A DNA stretch of 64,000 bases. It comes from Gammaproteobacteria bacterium (GTDB lineage: Bacteria; Pseudomonadota; Gammaproteobacteria; Steroidobacterales; GCA-2729495). Numbering within the stretch: the stretch's first letter is position 1; each line of letters starts with the position of its first letter. Of the stretch, positions 32,679 to 40,878 are shown one piece after another. The stretch lies in assembly GCA_016874095.1 (NCBI GenBank), contig VGVH01000001.1, positions 353,745 to 417,744 of the forward strand, read 5' to 3'. Under the pieces are notes generated by a model. That model was not told the DNA's origin and ran no database searches. It saw nothing but the letters and a program-made list of their open reading frames with translations. The position numbers and the translations under genes were made by a program.

Positions 32679-34847
32679 TCAGGCTCCGGTGCGCGTGACT
32701 TTCTTGACCATCTTCATGCGGCGGATGCTCTTGATGACGTTCGCCAGGTGCACGCGATCGCGCACGCCGAGGACGAAAATGAGCGCGGCGGAGTCCTCGA
32801 GGTGCTCGTCCACCGATACCTGCTCGATATTCGACCCGGTATCGCCGATGCGGGCGGCCACTTCGGCGAGCACGCCCGGGCGGTTCTCGACGTCGACGCG
32901 GATCTCAAGCGGGAAGTCGCGCTCGATGCCGCTCTCCCACATGACGGGAATCCACTTGTGCGGCTGCTTGCGATACTCGCCGAGATTGCCGCAGGCCGTC
33001 CGGTGGATCACCACGCCGCGACCGGCGCTGAGATATCCCATGATCGGATCGTCAGGGATCGGGTGGCAGCAGCGGGCGTAGCTGACGACGAGCCCCTCCG
33101 TGCCGGCTATGACGATGGGTGTCGGCGTGCCGGTGGTCGCGGCTGAGGCTGTAACCGGTTTCTTCTGCAGCAGTATCTGCGCGATGACCGGGGCCAGCCG
33201 TTCGCCCAGCCCGATCTGTTCGAACAGTTCGCTGGTATTGTCGAGTTGCAGCTCGTCGAGCAGCTTCTTCATCTGCTCTCCGGAGACCTTGCGCAGCGAG
33301 GAGTCGAAATCGCGCAGCGACTGGTCGAGCAACCGCTTGCCGAGATCCCGCGCCTCCCCCTTCTTCATGTCCCTGAGGAAATGGTGGATCGCGGCGCGCG
33401 CCTTTGCGGTCGCTACGAAATTCACCCAGGCCGGATTGGGTCGGGCGCCGCGGGCGGTGACGATCTCGATTGTCTGACCGTTCTGCACCTGGCTGCGCAA
33501 GGGCACGAGGCGCCGGTCGATCTTGGCGGCGACACAGCGGTTGCCGACGTCCGTGTGCACGGCATAGGCGAAGTCGACGCAGGTGGATCCGCGGGGCAAT
33601 CGCAGAATGTCGCCTTTGGGCGTGAACACGTAGACCTTGTCGGGGAACAGGTCGACTTTTACGTGCTCGAGGAATTCCTCCGAATCGGTCGCGACCTGCA
33701 TCTCGTTGATGATCGCCAGCCACTCGCGCGCGCGGGCCTGCGGAGGAACTGCGTCGCGTTCGCTCTGCGGATCCTTGTACAGCCAGTGCGCTGCGATACC
33801 GCTCTCGGCGATGCGGTTCATCTGCTCGGTGCGGATCTGCACCTCGATAGGAATGCCGTTCGGACCGATCAGCACGGTGTGCAGGGACTGGTAGGCGTTG
33901 ACTCGAGGTATCGCGATGTAGTCCTTGAACTTGCCGGGCGAGGGTTTGTAGAGCTGGTGCACGATGCCGAGCACGCGGTAGCAGCTGTCGACGTCCGGCA
34001 GGATCAGTCGGAAGGCGAACACATCGGCGATCTCGCCGAGCGCATGTCCCTTGCGGATCATCTTGCGGTAGATGCTGTAGAGGTTCTTCTTGCGGCCGAG
34101 CACGCGGCAGTCGATGCCGGCTTCCTTGAGCCCCTTCTCCAGCCGGTCCTCGATCCGCGACAGGAATTGGCGCTGGTTGCCCTCGGCGCGGCGCACGGCC
34201 TTGTCGAGCACGCGGTAGCGCAACGGGTAGGCGTGCTTGAAGCCCAGGTCCTCGAGCTGGCTCTTGATCGCGTGGATACCGAGGCGGTTGGCGATCGGTG
34301 CGTATACGTCGAGTGTTTCCCGCGCGATGCGCCGCTTCTTCTCGAGCGCCAGCGCGTCGAGCGTCTGCATGTTGTGCAGCCGGTCAGCGAGCTTGACGAG
34401 GATGACGCGGATGTCCTGCACCATCGCCAGCATCATCTTGCGGAAGCTCTCTGCCTGCGCTTCCGCGCGGCTGGTGAAGGAGAGCTTGTCGAGCTTGCTG
34501 ACGCCATCCACCAGCGCCGCCACATCGGCGCCGAACTTGTCATGGATGTCGGTTCTGGCGGCCGGGGTGTCTTCGATGACGTCGTGGAGCAACGCTGCCG
34601 CTATCGTCTGCCAGTCCATGTGCAGGTCGGCCAGGGTGCTGGCGACGGCAACCGGATGGCTGATGTAGGCCTCGCCGGAGAGGCGCTTCTGGCCTTCGTG
34701 CGCCGCGGCGCTGAACTCGTAGGCCGCGGCGACCTTCTCAACCTGCTCCTCGGGCAGATAACTGAGCCGCGCAATGAGCTGCCGCAGGCCGAAATTCTTC
34801 CGGCCTATCAGTAGCAGTCGATCGAGTATCGCAGCGCCGTAGTCCAT
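32679..34847 (-). CDS. spoT: Bifunctional (p)ppGpp synthetase/hydrolase SpoT
   Basis: 722 residues with the complete RSH layout. The HD hydrolase has SHPVAVASTLADLHMDWQTI and LLHDVIEDT (His-Asp) near residue 90. The synthetase domain (about 235-350) includes FKDYIAIPRVNAYQSLHTVL and IPIEVQIRTEQM. TGS (about 385-445) has VFTPKGDILRLPRGSTCVDF, followed by a helical region and a zinc-finger-like CCHPIPDD. The C-terminal ACT domain has GVLAEVAARIGDTGSNIEQV. The intact HD points to active hydrolysis. The synthetase reads IADVFAFRLIL, as in SpoT, so synthesis is probably weaker than in RelA. It is 51 bp after rpoZ. Confidence 0.96.
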   Translation of the reverse strand: MDYGAAILDRLLLIGRKNFGLRQLIARLSYLPEEQVEKVAAAYEFSAAAHEGQKRLSGEAYISHPVAVASTLADLHMDWQTIAAALLHDVIEDTPAARTDIHDKFGADVAALVDGVSKLDKLSFTSRAEAQAESFRKMMLAMVQDIRVILVKLADRLHNMQTLDALALEKKRRIARETLDVYAPIANRLGIHAIKSQLEDLGFKHAYPLRYRVLDKAVRRAEGNQRQFLSRIEDRLEKGLKEAGIDCRVLGRKKNLYSIYRKMIRKGHALGEIADVFAFRLILPDVDSCYRVLGIVHQLYKPSPGKFKDYIAIPRVNAYQSLHTVLIGPNGIPIEVQIRTEQMNRIAESGIAAHWLYKDPQSERDAVPPQARAREWLAIINEMQVATDSEEFLEHVKVDLFPDKVYVFTPKGDILRLPRGSTCVDFAYAVHTDVGNRCVAAKIDRRLVPLRSQVQNGQTIEIVTARGARPNPAWVNFVATAKARAAIHHFLRDMKKGEARDLGKRLLDQSLRDFDSSLRKVSGEQMKKLLDELQLDNTSELFEQIGLGERLAPVIAQILLQKKPVTASAATTGTPTPIVIAGTEGLVVSYARCCHPIPDDPIMGYLSAGRGVVIHRTACGNLGEYRKQPHKWIPVMWESGIERDFPLEIRVDVENRPGVLAEVAARIGDTGSNIEQVSVDEHLEDSAALIFVLGVRDRVHLANVIKSIRRMKMVKKVTRTGA

Positions 34848-34898
34848 GCCCGGATTCTACATCCGGGGTCGCGGGCCGCCTCCGCAGCGGATCGCTCT

Positions 34899-35192
34899 TT
34901 ACAGAAGATCCGAGTCGTCGTTCATGTTGATCGGCGGCCCGCCCAGCAGGTCGTTCGCCTGCTCAGCGGCAAAGAGCTCCGCCGGGGTGGGATCTGCCTC
35001 GAGCAGTATCTCCGGCCCGACCAGCCCCGCCGCGATTTCGCGCAGCGCCAGCACCGTCGGCTTGTCGTTCTCCCAGTCGAGATGATTGGGAGCGCCATTG
35101 GCGAGCCGGCGCGCGCGCTTCGCGGCGACCGTTACCAGCTCAAAGATGTTCTCGACGTTGCCCAGGCAGTCTTCAACGGTGATTCTGGCCAT
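34899..35192 (-). CDS. rpoZ: DNA-directed RNA polymerase omega subunit
   Basis: 97 residues starting [20 protein letters not shown]. The conserved core [20 protein letters not shown] and [12 protein letters not shown] is intact (omega consensus R-A-R-x-L-x-x-G, K-x-T-V-x-A-L-R-E-I-x-x-G). Omega aids assembly of the beta-prime subunit and contributes to ppGpp binding, which suits its place just before spoT. In related genomes gmk lies directly upstream. Here it is 138 bp from the ABC ATPase gene and separated from gmk by four genes. Confidence 0.95.
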   Translation of the reverse strand: MARITVEDCLGNVENIFELVTVAAKRARRLANGAPNHLDWENDKPTVLALREIAAGLVGPEILLEADPTPAELFAAEQANDLLGGPPINMNDDSDLL

Positions 35193-35330
35193 GCTCTTGC
35201 TCGAAAGTCCGGTCGGCTGAAAAGGACGGTCAGGCTACCTGCTGCGCGTCGGGACGCACAATGGCATATGCCCAAAGGTGCTAACCGGACGAGCAGATTG
35301 GCCTGTATTTCAAGCGGAAAGCGTTGTCTT

Positions 35331-36047
35331 TCACGGCTGGATTGTGCGGGCTGAGTCCTCGATGCGCCCGTCGCGAATTCGGATGACGCGGTCCGCTTCC
35401 AGCGCAAAGTCGTCGTCATGCGTGACCATGACGAAGGTCGTTCCTGATTCGCGCGCCAGCGTTCGCATCAGGTCGAAAACCACGCGACCGCTGCGGGTAT
35501 CCAGGTTGCCGGTCGGCTCGTCGGCGAGCACCAGCGCGGGATTGTTCGCCAGGGAGCGTACTACCGCCACGCGCTGCTGCTGGCCGCCCGACAGCTGCGC
35601 GGGGCGGTTTTTCAGCTTGTCGCCCAGTCCGACCAGGTCGAGCAGGTCGCGCATGCGCCGCTCCTGCCCGGCCTGAAATGCCGGGCCCTTGATCCTGCAG
35701 GGCATGAGGGCGTTCTCCAGCACGTCGAACTCGGGCAGGAGATAGTGAAACTGAAATATGAATCCGAGCCGATCGCGACGCATGCCGGCGCGGCCCAGTT
35801 CGTCGAGATTGCCGACCTCGTCTCCCGCGATGTGAACCTTTCCCGCGCTGGGCCGGTCGAGCAGGCCCATGATGTTCAGCAAGGTCGTCTTGCCGGAACC
35901 GCTGCCGCCGACGATCGCAACGAATTCGCCACAATTGACGCGAAACGAGACATCGAAGAGGACCGGCGTTTCCACCCCGGCGCTGACGTAGGTCTTGCTG
36001 ACCCCGGCGAGTTCGATGACCGGGGGTCCGTTGCCGGTGCGCTGCAT
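35331..36047 (-). CDS. ABC transporter ATP-binding protein (MacB/LolD-like)
   Basis: The ATG at 36047 overlaps the permease stop (TGATG) and gives 238 residues; the longer track ORF is a frame shadow. Walker A is VGGSGSGKTTLLNIMGLLDR, the signature QLSGGQQQRVAVVRSLANNP, Walker B ALVLADEPTGNLDTRSGRVV, and the switch His is in FVMVTHDDDFALEADRVIRI. FIFQFHYLLPEFDVLENALM is the Q-loop in the form typical of the MacB/LolD/FtsE group, whose transporters move or extract substrates at the periplasmic side. It energises the FtsX-like permease encoded upstream, with the HlyD-like adaptor. It is the last gene of the four-gene module. Confidence 0.93.
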   Translation of the reverse strand: MQRTGNGPPVIELAGVSKTYVSAGVETPVLFDVSFRVNCGEFVAIVGGSGSGKTTLLNIMGLLDRPSAGKVHIAGDEVGNLDELGRAGMRRDRLGFIFQFHYLLPEFDVLENALMPCRIKGPAFQAGQERRMRDLLDLVGLGDKLKNRPAQLSGGQQQRVAVVRSLANNPALVLADEPTGNLDTRSGRVVFDLMRTLARESGTTFVMVTHDDDFALEADRVIRIRDGRIEDSARTIQP

Positions 36048-37297
36048 CAGCTGCCCCTGATGACCTGCATGGGGTCGATGCCGCCCGCCCGGCGCGCCGG
36101 GAAGAATGCAGCCACGACCCCGACGGTGATCGCCACGCCGGCAGCGCCGGCAAGCAGCCACGGATCAATCTGAATGTTGAAGACAGGCGTCAGGCGTCCG
36201 CCCGGCCCCGGCGCGCGAACGTTGGAGAGCATTTCCAGCATGCCGATACCTGCAGGTATGCCGACAGCACATCCGAGCAACGCCAGCAGGAAGCCCTCGA
36301 CGACGAAGATCGACTGGATTTCGACCGGTGTGGCGCCCATCGCTTTCAGGATGCCGATCTCGCGGTACTTGCCGGTGACGGACATGATGAGAATGCTCGC
36401 GATGCCGAAGCCGGCGGCGACGATGGTGGAGATCAGCACCATGTTGATGGTCTGGTCCTGGGCGCCCAGGGTGCGGAAAACGTTCGGGTTGTCCTCGATC
36501 CACGATCGCGCCCGAAATGGCATCGAAACGGCGAGCGCCCGCGCCGTTACTTCCGCCTGGTAGAAATCGCGTATGCGAACGCCGATGCTGCTGATGGCGC
36601 TGCCGAGTTCGAGCAGCGACTGCGCATCGCGCAGGGTGAGGAAGACCTGTCCGTCATCGAGTTGGCCGGAGCCCGTCTCGTAGATGCCGGCGACAGTAAC
36701 TGACAGCGCCTGCCCGCCCGGGCCGATCAGTCGCAGCTTGTCGCGCATGCGGATGCCGAAATCCCGCGCGAGGCGGGTGCCGATGACGACATCGCCGGTA
36801 ACCATCTGCAGGAAGTTACCTTCGAGCAGATTCTCCTCGACGCTGACGATACGGTCGTGCCGTTCCGCCAATACGCCGGTGGCGCGCACGGACTCCCGTC
36901 GCGCGCCGCGGAACAGGAACGCATTGCCGGTTGCAACTGGCGAAACCACCGTGATTTCCGGATCGGCTTCGAGTGCCGGCAGCCACTGGCGCCAGTCGTC
37001 GATGCTGTCGATGCCGCGTGGCAAGTTCACGGTTTCGCCGACGTACAGCGGAGCACCCGGTCCGGCCGGCAGCCGCCATGCCCCAACTGGTGTGCGTTCG
37101 GCAGGCTCGAGCACGATGTGCGGGATGCTGCCGGTGACATTGCCGACAATGGAGCGCTGTGTCCCGCCGATCGTGGTTCTGAGGTACACGATCAGCAGGA
37201 CGCTGATCGCAACCACGCCGATCGTGAGCAGCGACTGCCCGACGCCGTACCGCAAGTGGCGCAGCGCAACCGACAGCGTGAAGAAGCTGAGCTTCAC
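36047..37297 (-). CDS. ABC transporter permease, FtsX/MacB-like
   Basis: A GTG at 37297 overlaps the adaptor stop (GTGA) and opens VKLSFFTLSVALRHLRYGVG, giving 416 residues. The topology is one N-terminal helix (about 18-40), a large periplasmic domain (MacB_PCD-like, about 45-265), then three C-terminal helices (about 290-315, 335-365, 380-400), as in FtsX/LolC/MacB permeases. SVTGKYREIGILKAMGATPV is the coupling helix that meets the ATPase. The ATPase is a separate gene, unlike true MacB. With an HlyD-type adaptor it forms a tripartite export system of the DevBCA/MacAB general kind. The substrate is unknown. Confidence 0.9.
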   Translation of the reverse strand: MKLSFFTLSVALRHLRYGVGQSLLTIGVVAISVLLIVYLRTTIGGTQRSIVGNVTGSIPHIVLEPAERTPVGAWRLPAGPGAPLYVGETVNLPRGIDSIDDWRQWLPALEADPEITVVSPVATGNAFLFRGARRESVRATGVLAERHDRIVSVEENLLEGNFLQMVTGDVVIGTRLARDFGIRMRDKLRLIGPGGQALSVTVAGIYETGSGQLDDGQVFLTLRDAQSLLELGSAISSIGVRIRDFYQAEVTARALAVSMPFRARSWIEDNPNVFRTLGAQDQTINMVLISTIVAAGFGIASILIMSVTGKYREIGILKAMGATPVEIQSIFVVEGFLLALLGCAVGIPAGIGMLEMLSNVRAPGPGGRLTPVFNIQIDPWLLAGAAGVAITVGVVAAFFPARRAGGIDPMQVIRGS

Positions 37298-38412
37298 GGA
37301 CGGCCTGCTGCCTCGGTGCCGGCAATCGCTCGGGCGCGCTGCCCGGGCCGGCCGCGGCGCGCTTCCCGGAGAACTTCGGTGTCCGCCGCAAGTCCGTCGA
37401 CGGCGACCCACTCGGGATTTCGACCGAGCACACTGACCGGTTGCGGCGCGACTCTGCCGTCAATGAGCGCCAGTACGCGGGGCGTTCCATCGAAAAGCAC
37501 CGCACGGGCAGGCAGGGCCAATCCACCCGTCGTGCGCCGAACCTCGATGTTCACGTCGACCGTCATGTTGGGCAGCACGAAATCAGGCAGGTTTTCCGAG
37601 CGCAGCCGCAGGCCGACGACTCCGCGGTCGCTGTCCACGTTGGGTCCGACCTGCACCAGCCTGGCGTTGAAAGGATTTTCCGGATAGGCCGGCGCAACGG
37701 CGATCGCCGGTTGACCGACGGCGAGCCTGCCGAGATTGTTCTCGTCCGTCTCCACGTAGATCTCGGTTGCCGACATCTCGGCGACAGTGAACCAGGCCGT
37801 CGTGGCCGAAACCGTCGTACCCGGCTCGACCATGCGCTCGATGACGACGCCATCGAACGGCGCGCGTACCTCGCGCTTGCCGAACTCCGGCCGGATCTTG
37901 TCGACCTCAGCTCGTGCTTCCTCGAGCCGGGCCCGGGACGCGTCTGTGCGCGCACGCTGCACGCGCTCCGCGGCTTCTGCGGCGTCCAGCTCCGCCACCG
38001 GCACGAGCTTGCGATCGGCGAGTTCGCTGGCCCGGCGCAGTTCCCGCACGTCGTTGTCCAACTGCGACTCCTCCCCCCGAAGGTCAGTCTGCGCAGCACG
38101 GAGCGACGCGAGCGCGCCAGCGAGGCGGGCATCGGTCTCGCCCAGCCGGACCCGGCCAAGCAACTGTCCCGCTTGCACCAGGTCCCCCTCGGTGACCTCG
38201 ACGCTTTCGACCACGCCCGGGGCCTCGGCGCCTACCATGCCCTGGCGAACGGCGCGCAGCTTGCCGCTGGCCACCACGACCTCCACCACATCACGTCGCT
38301 CCGGGGTCACCACGACGACTGGCTCCGGGCGCAATGCCAACCAGATCAATGCCAAAACAGAAAGGGCAGCGCCAGCGATCCAGGGGAGCCGTTGCCGCGT
38401 GACCATCATCAT
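37294..38412 (-). CDS. HlyD/MacA-like periplasmic adaptor protein
   Basis: 372 residues. There is an N-terminal membrane anchor (about 8-27, LPWIAGAALSVLALIWLALR) and a lipoyl/barrel-sandwich domain split by a coiled-coil hairpin (about 85-170: LAGALASLRAAQTDLRGEES to RARLEEARAEVDKIRPEFGK). Beta-barrel and membrane-proximal domains follow (KREVRAPFDGVVIERMVEPG, then LVQVGPNVDSDRGVVGLRLR). It would connect the permease to an outer-membrane channel; no TolC-like gene lies nearby. The start overlaps the B12-binding gene's stop (ATGA), so sensor and exporter are translationally coupled. Confidence 0.92.
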   Translation of the reverse strand: MMMVTRQRLPWIAGAALSVLALIWLALRPEPVVVVTPERRDVVEVVVASGKLRAVRQGMVGAEAPGVVESVEVTEGDLVQAGQLLGRVRLGETDARLAGALASLRAAQTDLRGEESQLDNDVRELRRASELADRKLVPVAELDAAEAAERVQRARTDASRARLEEARAEVDKIRPEFGKREVRAPFDGVVIERMVEPGTTVSATTAWFTVAEMSATEIYVETDENNLGRLAVGQPAIAVAPAYPENPFNARLVQVGPNVDSDRGVVGLRLRSENLPDFVLPNMTVDVNIEVRRTTGGLALPARAVLFDGTPRVLALIDGRVAPQPVSVLGRNPEWVAVDGLAADTEVLREARRGRPGQRARAIAGTEAAGRP

Positions 38413-39137
38413 TCAGGGCGATCTCCTTGCGGTAGTTTTCCTGCAAGCTCGTTGAATTCATCGAGGCTTGAAATGACAGAGGTTTGCGCGGGCAGGTCTG
38501 ACGTCGCCATTTCAAGCGCCTCGCGCCCGCCGACCCAGAGATGCGTGCCGGCAGGCATCGCGGCGCGCAGGTCGGCGAGTTGCCGCCGCGCATCGATGAC
38601 GCCAGCACTGGTCACGATGCTAACGGCAACCGCCGCAACACGTACGCTCGCGCAGAACCGTCCAATCTCCTGTGCCGGGAGATCGGGTCCGAGGTAGATC
38701 GCCTGGATGCCCTCGCTGGCGGCGAGAACCGCCAGCATCAAGCAACCGAGTTCGTGACGTTCGCCGGAAAGCGTGGTGAAGGCGATCCGCGGTCCGGAGG
38801 CACGGCGGTTGTGTTCATCCAGCGCGGTGTGAAGCTGGCGGCGAACGGCTCCGGTGAGCAGGTGCTCCTGCACGATGGACAACTCGCCGCGCTCCCAACG
38901 GTCCCCGACCTCGGTCAACACGGGCGCAAACACTTCCCGCACCATCACCAGGGGTGCCAGCGCCTCCCGGGCGCCAATAGCCCAGCGATCCTGGTCCGCC
39001 ACTTCCCAGGCGGAGGTGGCCTCAAGCAGCCGGTCGACGTAATCGGCCGGGCTGCTCGGGGTGGGCGAGGACGGCGGGCTTGTCACCCCGGGTATTTCGC
39101 CGGGGGCGCCGGTTCGGTTTTCAGGTGGCTGGCGCAT
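38409..39137 (-). CDS. CarH-like cobalamin-binding (B12 photoreceptor-type) protein lacking a DNA-binding domain
   Basis: 242 residues. Residues 1-30 are a Pro/Ser/Thr-rich tail. About 31-110 form a helical cap of the B12_binding_2 type with GDRWERGELSIVQEHLLTGA: Trp81, nine residues, Glu91-His92. This is the W-x9-EH motif that contacts the adenosyl group in CarH/LitR photoreceptors. About 116-235 form a Rossmann B12-binding domain with SGERHELGCLMLAVLAASEG (His128 as lower ligand, in the same GERHE-hG form as Thermus CarH), AIYLGPDLPAQEIGRF and a late VGG loop. The N-terminal MerR helix-turn-helix of CarH is absent, and only 19 bp separate it from gmk, leaving no room for one. It probably acts through a partner protein, as AerR does in purple bacteria. 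Confidence 0.85.
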   Translation of the reverse strand: MRQPPENRTGAPGEIPGVTSPPSSPTPSSPADYVDRLLEATSAWEVADQDRWAIGAREALAPLVMVREVFAPVLTEVGDRWERGELSIVQEHLLTGAVRRQLHTALDEHNRRASGPRIAFTTLSGERHELGCLMLAVLAASEGIQAIYLGPDLPAQEIGRFCASVRVAAVAVSIVTSAGVIDARRQLADLRAAMPAGTHLWVGGREALEMATSDLPAQTSVISSLDEFNELAGKLPQGDRPE

Positions 39138-39156
39138 CCGGAGACGGGTCCTCTTC

Positions 39157-39780
39157 TCAGCCTCTGCAGATGGCGGCGAGCCGACCGCGCAGCGCGGGAT
39201 CGGTAGTGCGGTTCGCCCCGCCCTGGCCTGCCACCACGGCCTGCAGCTCGGCGAGCGCCGTCTCGACGGCCTCGTTCACAACGACGTAGTCGAATTCGCT
39301 CCAGCGGGCCATGTCGTCGCGCGCTTCGGACAACCGCCGCGCGATGACCTCCTCGCCGTCGGAGCCGCGGCCGCGAAGGCGCCGCCCCAGCTCCGCGAAG
39401 GATGGCGGCATGATGAAGATGAGCACGCTCGACGGCATGGCTACGCGCACCTGGCGGGCCCCCTGCCAGTCGATGTCGAGGAGTACGTTTGTCCCTGCCT
39501 CCGTGTGCGCCTCGATCTGTGCACGGCCGGTGCCGTAGTAATTGTCGAAGACGCGCGCGTGCTCGAGCAGCTCCCCGCCCGCGATCATTCGTTCGAAGCG
39601 GGCGTGGTCGACGAAGAAGTAGTCCTTGCCGTCCTGTTCACCGGCCCGCGGCCTGCGTGTCGTGAACGACACCGAGAACCGCAGCGCCGGATCCCCGGCC
39701 AACAATCGCTTCGTCAGCGTCGTCTTCCCAGCGCCGGATGGGGCGGTGAGGACGAAGAGCTTGCCGCAAATGGGGGTCAC
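39157..39780 (-). CDS. gmk: Guanylate kinase
   Basis: 207 residues. The P-loop is KLFVLTAPSGAGKTTLTKRL. FSVSFTTRRPRAGEQDGKDY is the GMP-binding segment, and VLLDIDWQGARQVRVAMPSS and IMPPSFAELGRRLRGRGSD complete the fold. It phosphorylates GMP to GDP. It lies 18 bp behind yicC and is followed by the B12-binding gene instead of rpoZ. The last residues (AICRG) include no obvious extension. Confidence 0.96.
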   Translation of the reverse strand: MTPICGKLFVLTAPSGAGKTTLTKRLLAGDPALRFSVSFTTRRPRAGEQDGKDYFFVDHARFERMIAGGELLEHARVFDNYYGTGRAQIEAHTEAGTNVLLDIDWQGARQVRVAMPSSVLIFIMPPSFAELGRRLRGRGSDGEEVIARRLSEARDDMARWSEFDYVVVNEAVETALAELQAVVAGQGGANRTTDPALRGRLAAICRG

Positions 39781-39798
39781 TGTGTGCAGATCTTGCCG

Positions 39799-40686
39799 CT
39801 ACTCGACGTTCTGCACCTGCTCGCGCATCTGCTCGATCAGCACCTTCAGATCCACCGCGTGGCGCGTGGTCTCGGCGTCGGCTGACTTGGAGGCGAGGGT
39901 GTTGGCTTCGCGGTTGAACTCCTGGAGCAGGAAGTCGAGGCGGCGGCCAGCGGCTTCGTCGTGCTTTTTCATGGCGGCGCGGAACTCGGTGACGTGACCT
40001 TCCAGCCGGTCGAGTTCCTCGGCGACGTCGAGTTTCTGGGCGATGAGGGCGAGTTCCTGCTCCAGCCGGTCGTTATCGACGGTGGCGACCAGTGACTTCA
40101 CCCGTTCTGTCAGGCGCTCGCGGATCGCGGTGAGTACCGCGGGCAGGCGAGCGCGGACCGCGGCGACACGGACGAGGATCTCGGCGCAGCGCGATTCGAG
40201 CAGCTCCTGGAGTCTTGCCCCCTCGCGGCCCCGGCTCGCGTTCAGCTGGGCGACGGCCGCCTCGAGTGTCTCGAGCGCCAGGCCGTGCAGAGTCTCGACT
40301 TTTGTTTCCTCTTCGTGGAGGACTCCGGGCCAGCGGAGGATGTCCACGGGATCGATCGGCGCAACGGTGCTGCCGGATCCGGCGATCAGCTTCTGCAGCG
40401 AGTTGGCATGATCGATGACTTCGCGCGCGAACGCCTGGTTCAGGCGCGCATGCAGTTGCCGTTCGCCGGAGGAACGCAGATTCAGGCTCGCGTCCAGCTT
40501 GCCGCGTTTGACAAGCCGGCCTATCAGGGCGCGCGCGTCGGTCTCGATCGCGCGGAACCCTTCGGGCAGCTTTACCTGCGCCTCGAGATAGCGGTGGTTC
40601 ACCGAGCGCAGCTCCCAGGCCAGCTGGCCGAGAGCGGTAGCGTTTTCGGTGCGGGCGAAGCCCGTCATGCTGCGGATCGTTGCCAT
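39799..40686 (-). CDS. yicC: YicC-family endoribonuclease-like protein
   Basis: The real start is the ATG at 40686 (MATIRSMTGFARTENATALG) behind AGGA, giving 295 residues. The 878-residue track ORF that includes it is an artefact reading through the PP2C and rph genes. MTGFAR at the start and the C-terminal TLASKSADAETTRHAVDLKV, LIEQMREQVQNVE are the YicC (DUF1732) signatures. Family members have been linked to RNA cleavage and stationary-phase survival. yicC next to gmk is a common arrangement. It is divergent from the PP2C gene; the 192 bp between them should hold both promoters. Confidence 0.94.
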   Translation of the reverse strand: MATIRSMTGFARTENATALGQLAWELRSVNHRYLEAQVKLPEGFRAIETDARALIGRLVKRGKLDASLNLRSSGERQLHARLNQAFAREVIDHANSLQKLIAGSGSTVAPIDPVDILRWPGVLHEEETKVETLHGLALETLEAAVAQLNASRGREGARLQELLESRCAEILVRVAAVRARLPAVLTAIRERLTERVKSLVATVDNDRLEQELALIAQKLDVAEELDRLEGHVTEFRAAMKKHDEAAGRRLDFLLQEFNREANTLASKSADAETTRHAVDLKVLIEQMREQVQNVE

Positions 40687-40878
40687 AACTTCCTGCTCTG
40701 GATTACTGCACCGGCCTGTGACCGCCGCCCGCGCCGGGCCGGCCGGTTCTCGCGATAATGGCCGGTGCGCAGGGTTCTCCTGCGCCGTAGACTCTTGGCC
40801 CGTCACGCTGGCGGAATTGCCGCTGACGGTCAAGCTGAAAATCGGCCCGTCGCCGGCGTCGAACCGGGGAGCAGCGAG

